A stretch of DNA of 55,713 nt from an uncultured Lachnospiraceae bacterium (GTDB lineage Bacteria > Bacillota > Clostridia > Lachnospirales > Lachnospiraceae), in contig CATLGW010000014.1 of assembly GCA_949948715.1 (NCBI GenBank), positions 1-55,713 on the forward strand. The letters run 5' to 3'. The notes under the pieces are model-generated. The model saw only the letters and a program-made list of their open reading frames with translations, did no database searches and had not been told where the DNA came from. Every line of letters starts with the position of its first letter. The stretch's first letter is position 1. This document shows, one piece after another, positions 23,794 to 32,175 of the stretch. Both the position numbers and the translations under genes were made by a program.

Positions 23794-26256
23794 TTAACAG
23801 TATAGCAATGACCGGGGTTTTTCGTCAAGATTTTCTTTGGCGCAGGGGCGCCCTTCCCCCACCGCCTCCGCGCATCCTTCCGCGGCTGAAAACTCTTTCC
23901 TCTCCACATACAGAGGGGTTGCCCCGGCCAGACTGACCTTTCGGACCTTCTCTCCCCAGCGCAAGACGACCTCCCTGTCCTCCCTCGATGTGAGCAGGCA
24001 ATCAAGCAGGGCTCCCTTCTCCCAGCGGATATCCGCCTGTATCCCACAGGCGGCCGTAAGCCCCCTCACCTCCCCGCTCCTCCACAGCCTTGGCAGGGCG
24101 GGCAGCAGCCATATACTCTCCCCGTCACTCTGCATCAGCATTTCCGCCATAGCCGCCGTGGCCCCCAGATTTCCGTCTATCTGGAACACATAGCCCCCTT
24201 TTCGGGGATGGGTGTCCATGAGATTGGGGAAGGTAGACTGTCTCCAGAGCTCCCGGAGATTCTCCAGGGCTCCTTCCCCGTCCTGCAGACGGGCGTAGAA
24301 ATTCACGATCCAGGCACGGCTCCACCCCGTGTAGCCGCCCCCGTGGGACAGCCGCCTCTCCAGGGTCCTCCTGGCAGCCTCCGCCAGCTCCGGCGTTTTA
24401 TCCACCGTGATCTGACGGGAGGGACACAGGGCATAGAGCTGTGAAATATGGCGGTGCCCCGGATCCGCCTCCTCGTAGTCCTCCCTCCACTCCATGATCT
24501 GCCCGTGTTTCCCCACCCTTATGGGCGGCAGACGGCGCAGAATCTCCTCCGCCCGCTCCACGGCTTTATCCGAAATCTCCAATACCCGGGATGCCTTCAA
24601 ATAACCTTCCAGCAAATCCCGCAGAATCTCACAGTCCATGGAGGCTCCCGCACAGATCCGCCCTCTGGTCCCGTCGGGCATAATATAGGTGTTCTCCGGG
24701 GACACGGAGGGACAGGTGACAAATTCTCCCTTTTCCTCCACCAGATAATCCTGGAAAAACAGCACCGCCTCCCCAAGGACCGGATACATTCTCTCCAGAA
24801 AGGCCCTGTCCCCGATGTGCAGATAGTGCTGCCAGATATGGGTACACAGCCATGCGCCCCCCATGACCCAATAGGTGGCCGGAATATAAATGTCCTGGGG
24901 AGCGCAGTCCCCCCACAGATCCGTGTTGTGATGGGCCACAAATCCCCGGCAGCCGTACATCTCCTCCGCCACCCTTCTGCCCCGCTCCCGCATCCGGAAC
25001 AGATGGTCAAACAGCGGCAGGTGGCATTCCGGCAGACTACAGATTTCCGCAGGCCAGTAATTCATCTCCGTATTGATATTGATGGTGAATTTGGAATCCC
25101 AGGCAGGCTCCATATCCTCGTTCCAGATGCCCTGGAGATTGGCCGGAAGGCTTCCGGGACGGCTGGAGGATAAAAGCAGATATCTTCCGTACTGAAAGTA
25201 GGCTTCCGCAAACCTTACGTCAACTCCCTCCTCCTTCATCCGGAGAAGCCGCCGATCCATGGGCAGCCCCTCCCTGTCCGCCTCTCCGGCCTCCCCGGGA
25301 AACTCATCCCTGTCCGAACCGTCAGCCTTTCCGGACAGCTCACCCCTGTCCGCCTCTCCGGCCTCCCCGGGAAGCTCATCCCCCAGCCGGAGACTCACCC
25401 GGTGAAACAGACTGCCGTAATCCCGTGTATGTTCCTCCTCCACACAGGCAAAACCGTCTCTGCAGGCCCGGTCCAACTTCCGTTTCACCTCGCCGCGCCA
25501 GTCCTTCTCATAAAAGGAAGTTTCGCAGCTTATATACAAAACCGCTTCCTTGGCCTCCCTGACCAGCAGATGCTCCCCCAAAGCCTCCGCTCTTCCGCCG
25601 ATGGTCCTGGCCCGCAGGGCTGTAAAAAAGGACACGCCTCCCTCCCCCAGGGTGCCGTCCATATAGACGGTGCTCTCATCCAGCTTTCCCCCGTGATCAT
25701 AGAAACGGCCTCTGGTTAAAAGCCCGTCAAAGGACAGCGTCCCCTCCTCCGCCGTGATGCGTATGGCAAGGACGCCGTGGGGATAGGAAGCCAGATATTC
25801 CTTCCTGACACTCCCGAGCCCCTTCCACCCAAACCGTTCCGTCACCACGCCCCTGTCCAGGTGCAGCTCCCGGCGATACCCCCGCAGCCTGCCCGTCTCA
25901 GCCTTTGCCCCAGGAGCTCTCAGCCCTTCCGCCCCGTCTAAATGATAGGTAAGCCGAAGTTGGCCCAGGGGCTGATAGGGCCGTTCACTCTGGGGAGTTC
26001 CCGAGAAGGTATAGCGAAGCAGTCTCTCCGCCTTCGGGATCTGCCCGGCAAAAATGAGTTTCCGCACCTCCTCCAGATGGCTCCCTGCCTCCGGGTTGAC
26101 CCGGTCCATGGGACCGCCGTACCAGATACTGTCCTGATTTAAGGAAAGGCACTCCTGCTCACAGCCTCCCCAGACCATAGCCCCCAGCCTGCCGTTTCCG
26201 ATGGGCAGAGCCTCACTCCACGCCTGCGCCGGTCTGTCGTACCAGAAAATCCCCAT
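23794..26256 (-). CDS. GH95 alpha-L-fucosidase
   Basis: An inverting exo-fucosidase family that releases alpha-1,2-linked fucose from mucin, milk or plant glycans. About 820 residues, normal for GH95. The N-terminal beta-sandwich has WYDRPAQAWSEALPIGNGRLGAM; the (alpha/alpha)6 barrel has ININTEMNYW (the two Asn of the active site), SPENTY (general acid Glu), and FQIDGNLG (Asp). No signal peptide, so it acts in the cytoplasm on imported oligosaccharides. Two adjacent ATGs follow GGGAGG; the second (26256) has the better spacing. An unusual acidic repeat interrupts the linker at residues about 290-330. No transporter lies beside it. Confidence 0.9.
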   Translation of the reverse strand: MGIFWYDRPAQAWSEALPIGNGRLGAMVWGGCEQECLSLNQDSIWYGGPMDRVNPEAGSHLEEVRKLIFAGQIPKAERLLRYTFSGTPQSERPYQPLGQLRLTYHLDGAEGLRAPGAKAETGRLRGYRRELHLDRGVVTERFGWKGLGSVRKEYLASYPHGVLAIRITAEEGTLSFDGLLTRGRFYDHGGKLDESTVYMDGTLGEGGVSFFTALRARTIGGRAEALGEHLLVREAKEAVLYISCETSFYEKDWRGEVKRKLDRACRDGFACVEEEHTRDYGSLFHRVSLRLGDELPGEAGEADRGELSGKADGSDRDEFPGEAGEADREGLPMDRRLLRMKEEGVDVRFAEAYFQYGRYLLLSSSRPGSLPANLQGIWNEDMEPAWDSKFTININTEMNYWPAEICSLPECHLPLFDHLFRMRERGRRVAEEMYGCRGFVAHHNTDLWGDCAPQDIYIPATYWVMGGAWLCTHIWQHYLHIGDRAFLERMYPVLGEAVLFFQDYLVEEKGEFVTCPSVSPENTYIMPDGTRGRICAGASMDCEILRDLLEGYLKASRVLEISDKAVERAEEILRRLPPIRVGKHGQIMEWREDYEEADPGHRHISQLYALCPSRQITVDKTPELAEAARRTLERRLSHGGGYTGWSRAWIVNFYARLQDGEGALENLRELWRQSTFPNLMDTHPRKGGYVFQIDGNLGATAAMAEMLMQSDGESIWLLPALPRLWRSGEVRGLTAACGIQADIRWEKGALLDCLLTSREDREVVLRWGEKVRKVSLAGATPLYVERKEFSAAEGCAEAVGEGRPCAKENLDEKPRSLLYC
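25262..25385 (-). repeat. In-frame tandem repeat inside the fucosidase gene
   Basis: A block near 25272 recurs near 25344, 72 bases apart, with a nearly identical 38-base core. The protein reads three units of 12 residues: DELPGEAGEADR, GELSGKADGSDR, DEFPGEAGEADR. It sits between the N-terminal sandwich and the catalytic barrel and can vary in number without a frameshift. Confidence 0.7.
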
Positions 26257-26364
26257 CATTCTCCTCCCTGATGCCATTTTTTATGAACGCTCCTTACATC
26301 CTGCACGGAATTGTCCGTCCTGTTGGCGGTGGTCTGACCGACTCCGCTCATAAGCTCTGTGATT

Positions 26365-28041
26365 TTACATCCACTTTCCCGTCTCCACAAACCCCTTGGC
26401 CCGCTCCGAGGCCCTCTCAATGATCTCCTCGTCATAGCCGATCATCTGAAGCAGGCGGATGGCGTTTCTTGTGACCGCCCTCCCCTTCCTAAGCTGATAA
26501 GGGAACACGATATCATCCTCTGCCACTTCCTCCTCGAAATGATAGTTCTCATAAAAGCGCTCCAACAGATACGTCATTTCTATATCGTGGGTGGCCGCAA
26601 AGCAGAGCGCGTTCCCTCCTGCCAGACTTTCCAGAATCTGGCTGGCGGCGGCGATGCGCTCCACCGTGTTGGTGCCCCGCAGCACCTCGTCCACAAAACA
26701 CAGCACGCGTCTGCCGCCACCAACCAGATCCACAATCCGCTTTAAGGATTTGATCTCCACAATATAATAGCTCTCCCCGCTGCCCATATCATCCCGCAGC
26801 GCCATGGAGGAGCAAATCGTAAAAAACGCCGCCCTGTAAGAATCGGCGGCGCAGGTGTGCACCGTCTGGGCCAGAATGGCATTGACCGCCGCCATCTTTA
26901 AGAAGGTAGACTTGCCGGAGGCGTTGGAGCCCGTGAGCAACACTCCCCCCTTTGTCTCAATACTGTTCTTTACAGGTTTTCCCAACAGAGGATGATAACC
27001 GTTCTCCAGGGCAATTCCCATATCCTGGGTAAACTCCGGAACGCACCAGCCATTCTCCAGGGAGCGTCTGAAGTGTCCCACCGAGATGGCGGTCTCCACA
27101 AATCCCACGCAGGAGATCAGTTCGTCCACATCTCCCAGAGACTTGCGCAGTCCGGCCAGCATCCGGTTAAACTGTATTAAATCCACATGAAACACCATTT
27201 TAACATAGTCCATCAGGGCGTCCAGAGGATTACCCGTGGCCCCGGCTCTGTTTCCCCCCAGCGTCAGGGACGCCCCTCTCCTGACAGACTTCATCTTTTC
27301 CACATGAAGCCGGATTCTGTTCCACTCCTCCTGACAGGCAGGCGCCTTTATCTTCACCAGTTCCCGGCAGACCTCCGTCAACCGCAGCACATAGTCAAAG
27401 CTGGTGAGATAGGGGTCGATCTCGCCCTTTTCCTTAAAATAACCCATGATATTGTACAACATTAACACCGCCATACCCAGCAGGGCGTAGGCCATGGAAA
27501 AGGGAATCAAGGCAGCCAGGGGCAGAAACAGCAGATCGCACAGAATATGCTTTCTGTTGGAGCGCTCCCCCAGATAATCCAGATTGTCCAGATAATCATA
27601 CAGAGAATACTTTCCCGTATGTCCCAGCCTGCGCATCAGAAGCTGCACCTTCACCCTGCAGTCGGCTTCCCTGTCAAAAAATTCCGCAATTTCCTCCAGG
27701 TGTTCCAGCTCCTCCATAGTCCCGGAAGTATTTCTCAGGGTATAATAGAGGTATTCCTCCCCTGTGGAGGAAAAGGTATTGTCCATCCGGCGAAAAAGGT
27801 CGTCCATCTCCAGATCGTTCCAGGTGATGTCATCCACCTGCCCCTCCCCCATATGCCTCCGAAAATAACTGTCCATGCGGCCAAAACGCTCGGAGGAGTA
27901 CTCCTTCCCGGGAATTTTACCGTAATTTTGATAGAGAGAAGCCCGAAAAAGCTTCTCTCTTTTCTTGGCCAGATACGCCTCCCTGCAGAAAATCAGGAGG
28001 GCCAGCCCCACAAACACCGCTATCACCAATACATATTCCAT
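26365..28041 (-). CDS. Membrane-anchored MutS-family ATPase
   Basis: 558 residues. Residues 4-20 and about 166-200 are hydrophobic helices; the rest contains the MutS core and ATPase: Walker A GSNASGKST near 372-380, an ABC-type signature GSGESYYIVEI near 420-430, Walker B CFVDEVLRGTN, and the THDIEM switch. It lacks the mismatch-reading Phe-x-Glu domain of true MutS and the Smr nuclease of MutS2. This is one of the poorly studied membrane MutS paralogues of Firmicutes. Its function is not known; DNA or nucleotide binding at the membrane is inference. It follows the NCS2 permease by 62 bases. Confidence 0.8.
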   Translation of the reverse strand: MEYVLVIAVFVGLALLIFCREAYLAKKREKLFRASLYQNYGKIPGKEYSSERFGRMDSYFRRHMGEGQVDDITWNDLEMDDLFRRMDNTFSSTGEEYLYYTLRNTSGTMEELEHLEEIAEFFDREADCRVKVQLLMRRLGHTGKYSLYDYLDNLDYLGERSNRKHILCDLLFLPLAALIPFSMAYALLGMAVLMLYNIMGYFKEKGEIDPYLTSFDYVLRLTEVCRELVKIKAPACQEEWNRIRLHVEKMKSVRRGASLTLGGNRAGATGNPLDALMDYVKMVFHVDLIQFNRMLAGLRKSLGDVDELISCVGFVETAISVGHFRRSLENGWCVPEFTQDMGIALENGYHPLLGKPVKNSIETKGGVLLTGSNASGKSTFLKMAAVNAILAQTVHTCAADSYRAAFFTICSSMALRDDMGSGESYYIVEIKSLKRIVDLVGGGRRVLCFVDEVLRGTNTVERIAAASQILESLAGGNALCFAATHDIEMTYLLERFYENYHFEEEVAEDDIVFPYQLRKGRAVTRNAIRLLQMIGYDEEIIERASERAKGFVETGKWM

Positions 28042-28102
28042 AAATTGCTAACCTTTTTATTTTATCGTAAAGACAGTGCCGTCCTTCCCGCCGCAGTCCC
28101 CG

Positions 28103-29467
28103 TCACAGAAGGATATATTTCAGGATAAACAATATCGTCAGCACATACATCAGAGGACTCACCTTTCCCTTGGCCTTTCCCGTGCACAGATGCAGGACGG
28201 TCCAGGAGATAACGCCCCAGGAAATACCCTCGGAAATGCTGTAGCACAGAGGCATGGCCACCAGGCAGAGGAACGCCGGGATGCCCTCCAGCATATTCTC
28301 CCAGTTGATCTTGAGCACGGAGGCGATCATATAGAAGCCCACAATGATCAAAGCGGGAGCCGTGGCAAAGGAGGGAATGGTCAAAAACAGGGGCGAAAAG
28401 ATCAAAGACAGCAAAAACAGAAAACCGGTGGCCACTGCGGTAAGGCCGGTCCTGCCGCCCTCCGCCACCCCCGCCGCGCTCTCCACAAAGGTGGTGGTGG
28501 TGGAAGTTCCCAGCACCGCTCCCAGGCTGGTGGCCACGGCATCCGCCGTGAGAGCTCCCTTGATCTTGGGAAGCCTGCCGTTCTTGTCCAGCATATTGGC
28601 CTTGGCGGAAACGCCCACCAGAGTTCCCAGGGTGTCAAAGATATCCACAAACAGGAACGCAAGCACCACCACGATAAATTCCGCCACATTCTTGAGCTGA
28701 CTGAAATCAGCCACAAAAATCTGTCCGAAGGTCTTGCCCAGAGCGGAGAAATCAAAGGATACCACTGCGCTGGGGATCACGGAATACATCCCCAAATCCG
28801 GAGCCGGAACATAGAAGCCCGCCAGCTCACAGAGGATTCCCAGAATCCAGGTGATCAGTATACCGAACAAAATGCCCCCCTTCACCTTCTTTATCAGAAG
28901 GATTCCGGTGACAAGCACGCCGATCAGGGCAAGCAGGGCGCCCATCCCCACGGAGCGGAAATTCTTGGAGAAATCCTGCATGGTCACCAGCGTGGAGCCG
29001 CCTACCACCACATGGGCGTTCTGCAGCCCGATAAAGGCCACGAAAAGTCCGATACCCGCGCCCACGGCGGATTTAAGGGTCAGCGGAATGGCGTTGAAGA
29101 TGGCCTCCCTCACATTGGTGACGGAGAGAACGATAAAGAGCAGTCCCTCTATGAACACCGCCAACAGTGCGATCTGCCAGGAATAGCCCATATCCCCCAC
29201 CACCGTGTAGGCAAAATAGGCGTTGAGCCCCAGGCCGGGAGCCAGGGCAAAGGGGTAGTTGGACAGCACCGCCATCAAAAGACATCCTATGAAGGACGCC
29301 AAAGCCGTGGCAATCAGCACCGCCTTGGGGTCCATCCCCGACACGGACAGGATGTTGGGATTTACGGCCAGGATGTAAGCCATGGTCATGAAGGTGGTGA
29401 TGCCCGCCATCACCTCTGTCCTGACATCCGTCTTGTTTTCCTTCAGTTTAAAAAAATTATTCAGCAT
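28103..29467 (-). CDS. NCS2-family purine permease (AzgA/PbuG-like)
   Basis: A proton-coupled transporter for hypoxanthine, guanine or adenine. About 454 residues and twelve or more membrane helices. Signature segments: EVMAGITTFMTMAYILAVNP at the start, ALAPGLGLNAYFAY, GIGLFVAFIGLQNAHVV, FVDIFDTLGTLVGVS, and GTSTTTTFVESAAGVAEGGRTGLTA. GGAG eight bases before the ATG at 29467 decides the start; the upstream GTG frame is not used. It lies 25 bases after the amidohydrolase and within a salvage run that includes cytidine deaminase and PNP, which supports nucleobase uptake. No purine riboswitch is visible in front of it. Confidence 0.9.
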   Translation of the reverse strand: MLNNFFKLKENKTDVRTEVMAGITTFMTMAYILAVNPNILSVSGMDPKAVLIATALASFIGCLLMAVLSNYPFALAPGLGLNAYFAYTVVGDMGYSWQIALLAVFIEGLLFIVLSVTNVREAIFNAIPLTLKSAVGAGIGLFVAFIGLQNAHVVVGGSTLVTMQDFSKNFRSVGMGALLALIGVLVTGILLIKKVKGGILFGILITWILGILCELAGFYVPAPDLGMYSVIPSAVVSFDFSALGKTFGQIFVADFSQLKNVAEFIVVVLAFLFVDIFDTLGTLVGVSAKANMLDKNGRLPKIKGALTADAVATSLGAVLGTSTTTTFVESAAGVAEGGRTGLTAVATGFLFLLSLIFSPLFLTIPSFATAPALIIVGFYMIASVLKINWENMLEGIPAFLCLVAMPLCYSISEGISWGVISWTVLHLCTGKAKGKVSPLMYVLTILFILKYILL

Positions 29468-29491
29468 AAATGCTTCTCCTTTCACAGTACA

Positions 29492-30796
29492 TTACTCTTG
29501 CAGCAATCGCTTCACGATTTTGTTGCACTTTTCATAAATGCGCTCCGGACTCTCCCCGATATTGTACTCCCCGTTTCGATACAAAAACTTGCCTCCCACC
29601 ATGGTCATCAGCACATTGGCCTTGCTGCCGCTGTACACCAGATTCTTGGGAATGTTGTGTATGGGCTGCATATTGGGCTGATGCAGATCGATCAGTATGA
29701 GATCCGCGTACTTTCCCTTGGCCAGGGTGTCACAGCGGTTTAAGCGCATGGCCTTGGCTCCGTGGACGGTGGCCATCCGAAGCACCCGCATGGCGTCCAA
29801 GCTGGCCGCATTCTGCTCTCTGACCTTGCTTAAGGCGGACACCAGAAACATCTCCCGGAACATATCCAGGCAGTTGTTGCTGGCCGGCCCGTCGGTTCCG
29901 ATGGCCACGGGGATTTTGCGCTTTTCAAACGCCGCCACCGGAGCGATGCCGCTGGCAAGCTTCAAGTTGGAAGCCGGATTGGTGATCACATGCATACGCC
30001 GCATCCTTAGGATATCCATATCCTGATCCGTCATATGCACACAGTGAAATCCCCCTCCGCCAAACTCGAACATTCCCAGGGAATCCAGAAAAACCGTGGG
30101 AGTCATGCCGTACCTGGCCCTGCACTCCTCCACCTCCCTGGCGGTCTCCGCCATATGGGTGTACACCGGCGCGCGGTAATTGTGGGCCAGCCCTGCCATC
30201 CGGCACAAAAGCTCCTTGGAGCAGGTATACTCCCCATGGAAGCCCAAGAGATAGCTGACCAGGGAGCCCTTTTTGTTCCACCTTAAGTACTCCTCCTCCA
30301 CCTGCTCCACGGAGGAGCTGAAATTGTTCAGCCCGGACACCAGCACACAGCGCATCCCCGCGTCCATGCAGGCCTCCGCCACGGTATCCGGGGTCAGATA
30401 CATATCGAAGACAGCCGTAATGCCGGAAGTAACATACTCCAAGATGGCCAGCTTGGTCAGATAATAGATGTCCTCCCCCGTAAGCTTAGCCTCCAGAGGA
30501 AAGACCTTCTCGTTCAGCCACTGCTGCAGAGGCACATCGTCCGCATAGGAGCGCAGGAAGGTCATGCCGGAGTGAGTGTGGGCGTTCTTGAACCCCGGCA
30601 TCAACAGGTTTTCCCTGCAGTCCAACTCCACATCCCAAGGTATCCTGGGGATGTCCTCCTTGCGCCATTCCTGTTTGAGCTCGTCCCGCTCCGCCACATA
30701 GACGATCCTCTCGTTTTTGATCCACACCTCGCCCCGAAACACCTGCCTGTGTTTCTCCATGGTGAGAATCCTTGCGTTGTACAGCCTGATATTCAT
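29492..30796 (-). CDS. Amidohydrolase, adenosine/SAH-deaminase (MtaD-like) type
   Basis: 434 residues, metal-dependent TIM-barrel deaminase. Metal ligands: AHTHSGMTF, the GFHGEYT segment, HMAET, and GTDGPASNN. The overall sequence resembles the MtaD/SsnA group (5-methylthioadenosine or S-adenosylhomocysteine deaminase, or guanine deaminase). I chose the ATG at 30796 because GGAG sits five bases upstream. Placed between cytidine deaminase and a purine permease, it most likely deaminates a purine base or nucleoside. The exact substrate is open. Confidence 0.8.
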   Translation of the reverse strand: MNIRLYNARILTMEKHRQVFRGEVWIKNERIVYVAERDELKQEWRKEDIPRIPWDVELDCRENLLMPGFKNAHTHSGMTFLRSYADDVPLQQWLNEKVFPLEAKLTGEDIYYLTKLAILEYVTSGITAVFDMYLTPDTVAEACMDAGMRCVLVSGLNNFSSSVEQVEEEYLRWNKKGSLVSYLLGFHGEYTCSKELLCRMAGLAHNYRAPVYTHMAETAREVEECRARYGMTPTVFLDSLGMFEFGGGGFHCVHMTDQDMDILRMRRMHVITNPASNLKLASGIAPVAAFEKRKIPVAIGTDGPASNNCLDMFREMFLVSALSKVREQNAASLDAMRVLRMATVHGAKAMRLNRCDTLAKGKYADLILIDLHQPNMQPIHNIPKNLVYSGSKANVLMTMVGGKFLYRNGEYNIGESPERIYEKCNKIVKRLLQE

Positions 30797-30849
30797 CTCT
30801 ACTCCCATTCCGCCGCCAAAACGGCATTTTCTCATTAGGCTGTCGCCCT

Positions 30850-31323
30850 TTAGGTATCTTTTGCCGCAGCCCCGAGCTCCTCCCCGCCAAATCCCCAGGG
30901 CAGCAATTCCTTCAGAGAAAAGCATTTGTACTCCGCCTCGCTTTTCGCCACGATGACCTGAAAATCTCCTTCGCAGAACTCCTGCATCACCTGTCTGCAG
31001 ATTCCGCAGGGATAGGCGTAATCCTGCGGCTCCTCATCCTGGCTGCCGCCTGCGATGGCTATGGCGCGAAATTCCCTCCGGCCGTCTCCCACCGCCCGGA
31101 AGAAGACCGATCTCTCGGCACAGTTTGTGGCGCCGTAGGAGGCGTTTTCAATATTGGCTCCCTGATAAACCTGTCCGTCCCCGCACAAAAGCGCGGCTCC
31201 CACCGCAAAATGGGAATAGGGCGCATAGGCCCGCCTTCTGGCTTCCAGGGCGGCTCTCACCAATGATACCTCATGTTCCCCCTGGCTGATCTCACTCTTT
31301 TTAGCTTTTTTGATGTCACTCAA
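30850..31323 (-). CDS. cdd: Cytidine deaminase
   Basis: Converts cytidine/deoxycytidine to uridine. Zinc ligands are Cys in NCAERS (with the catalytic Glu) and the two Cys of PCGICRQVM; AYAPYSHFAVGAAL and NIENASYGATNCAERS are the family signature. 157 residues, slightly longer than usual because of an N-terminal 20-residue lead and a Gly/Ala-rich tail. It overlaps the PNP gene by eight bases, so the two are translationally linked. Confidence 0.92.
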   Translation of the reverse strand: MSDIKKAKKSEISQGEHEVSLVRAALEARRRAYAPYSHFAVGAALLCGDGQVYQGANIENASYGATNCAERSVFFRAVGDGRREFRAIAIAGGSQDEEPQDYAYPCGICRQVMQEFCEGDFQVIVAKSEAEYKCFSLKELLPWGFGGEELGAAAKDT

Positions 31324-32146
31324 ACGCCGTCACCGCCTTTGTCACAAGCTCCCTGAAACGGGGCGCCGCCATGTCCGCCGCCTCCTGCACCTCCTCATGG
31401 TTTAAGGGCCGGTCCGTCATACCCGCCGCCAGATTGCTGATACAGGAAATACCGCAGACCCGCATACCGCAGTGATTTGCGGCAATGGCCTCCACCACCG
31501 TGCTCATCCCCACCGCGTCGCAGCCCAGCATTCGAAGCATTCTGATCTCCGCGGGAGATTCAAAGGACGGCCCTGTGAGCTGCGCGTAAACTCCCTCCTG
31601 CAGGTAGATGCCATGCTCTGCGGCCTGCCTGCGGATGGTCTCCTGGAGCCCCCTGTCATAGACGCGGCTCATATCCGGAAAACGGGGGCCCAATTCCTCA
31701 ATATTCCCACCGATCAAAGGATTGGGGGCAAACACGGAGATATGGTCCCTGATTAACATCAAATCTCCGGCGTGGAAGGAAGGATTGACGCCCCCTGCGG
31801 CATTGGTCAATAACAAAATCCCGGCGCCCAATAGCTTCATCAGACGCACCGGAAGGACCACATCCGTCACATCATAGCCCTCATAGTAATGGACTCTGCC
31901 CTTCATGCACACCACGGGCGTCTCGCCCACAAAACCAAAGATAAATTTCCCGGCATGTCCCGGCACCGTGGAGATCGGAAAGCCCTCTATGTCCCCGTAG
32001 CTGACCTCAGCCTCCACCCGTATGCTCTGGGCGTAATCCCCTAAGCCGGAACCCAGGATCACAGCCACCCTGGGCTGAAAGGAGGTCTTCTCCCTCACAC
32101 AGGCCAGACATCTTTGCAATTTCTCATAAACCTCTTTTCCCTGCAT
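31316..32146 (-). CDS. punA: Purine-nucleoside phosphorylase (trimeric type)
   Basis: Phosphorolysis of inosine and guanosine to base plus ribose-1-phosphate. 276 residues with ILGSGLGDYA, VPGHAGKFIFG, GRVHYYEGYD, TNAAGGVNP (substrate pocket), LTGPSFESPAEIRMLRM, and GMSTVVEAIAAN; the order and the Glu/Asn pair fit the trimeric PunA class. It heads the salvage portion of the operon, 30 bases after the GtrII-like gene, and overlaps cdd. Confidence 0.92.
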   Translation of the reverse strand: MQGKEVYEKLQRCLACVREKTSFQPRVAVILGSGLGDYAQSIRVEAEVSYGDIEGFPISTVPGHAGKFIFGFVGETPVVCMKGRVHYYEGYDVTDVVLPVRLMKLLGAGILLLTNAAGGVNPSFHAGDLMLIRDHISVFAPNPLIGGNIEELGPRFPDMSRVYDRGLQETIRRQAAEHGIYLQEGVYAQLTGPSFESPAEIRMLRMLGCDAVGMSTVVEAIAANHCGMRVCGISCISNLAAGMTDRPLNHEEVQEAADMAAPRFRELVTKAVTAFE

Positions 32147-32175
32147 AACCCTCTCCCTTCTTATCTTTTCAGCCC

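Noticed and set aside
23601..24047. Alternative 148-codon frame over the small membrane protein
   Set aside because: It is Arg/Gly-rich shadow coding; the 51-codon frame has a clean helix and charged tail.
29468..29491. Possible purine riboswitch before the NCS2 permease
   Set aside because: The gap to the amidohydrolase is 25 bases; the gene is inside an operon.
28076..29743. A 555-codon plus-strand frame opposite the NCS2 permease
   Set aside because: Gly/His/Gln-rich antisense artefact; the minus-strand permease has full family motifs.
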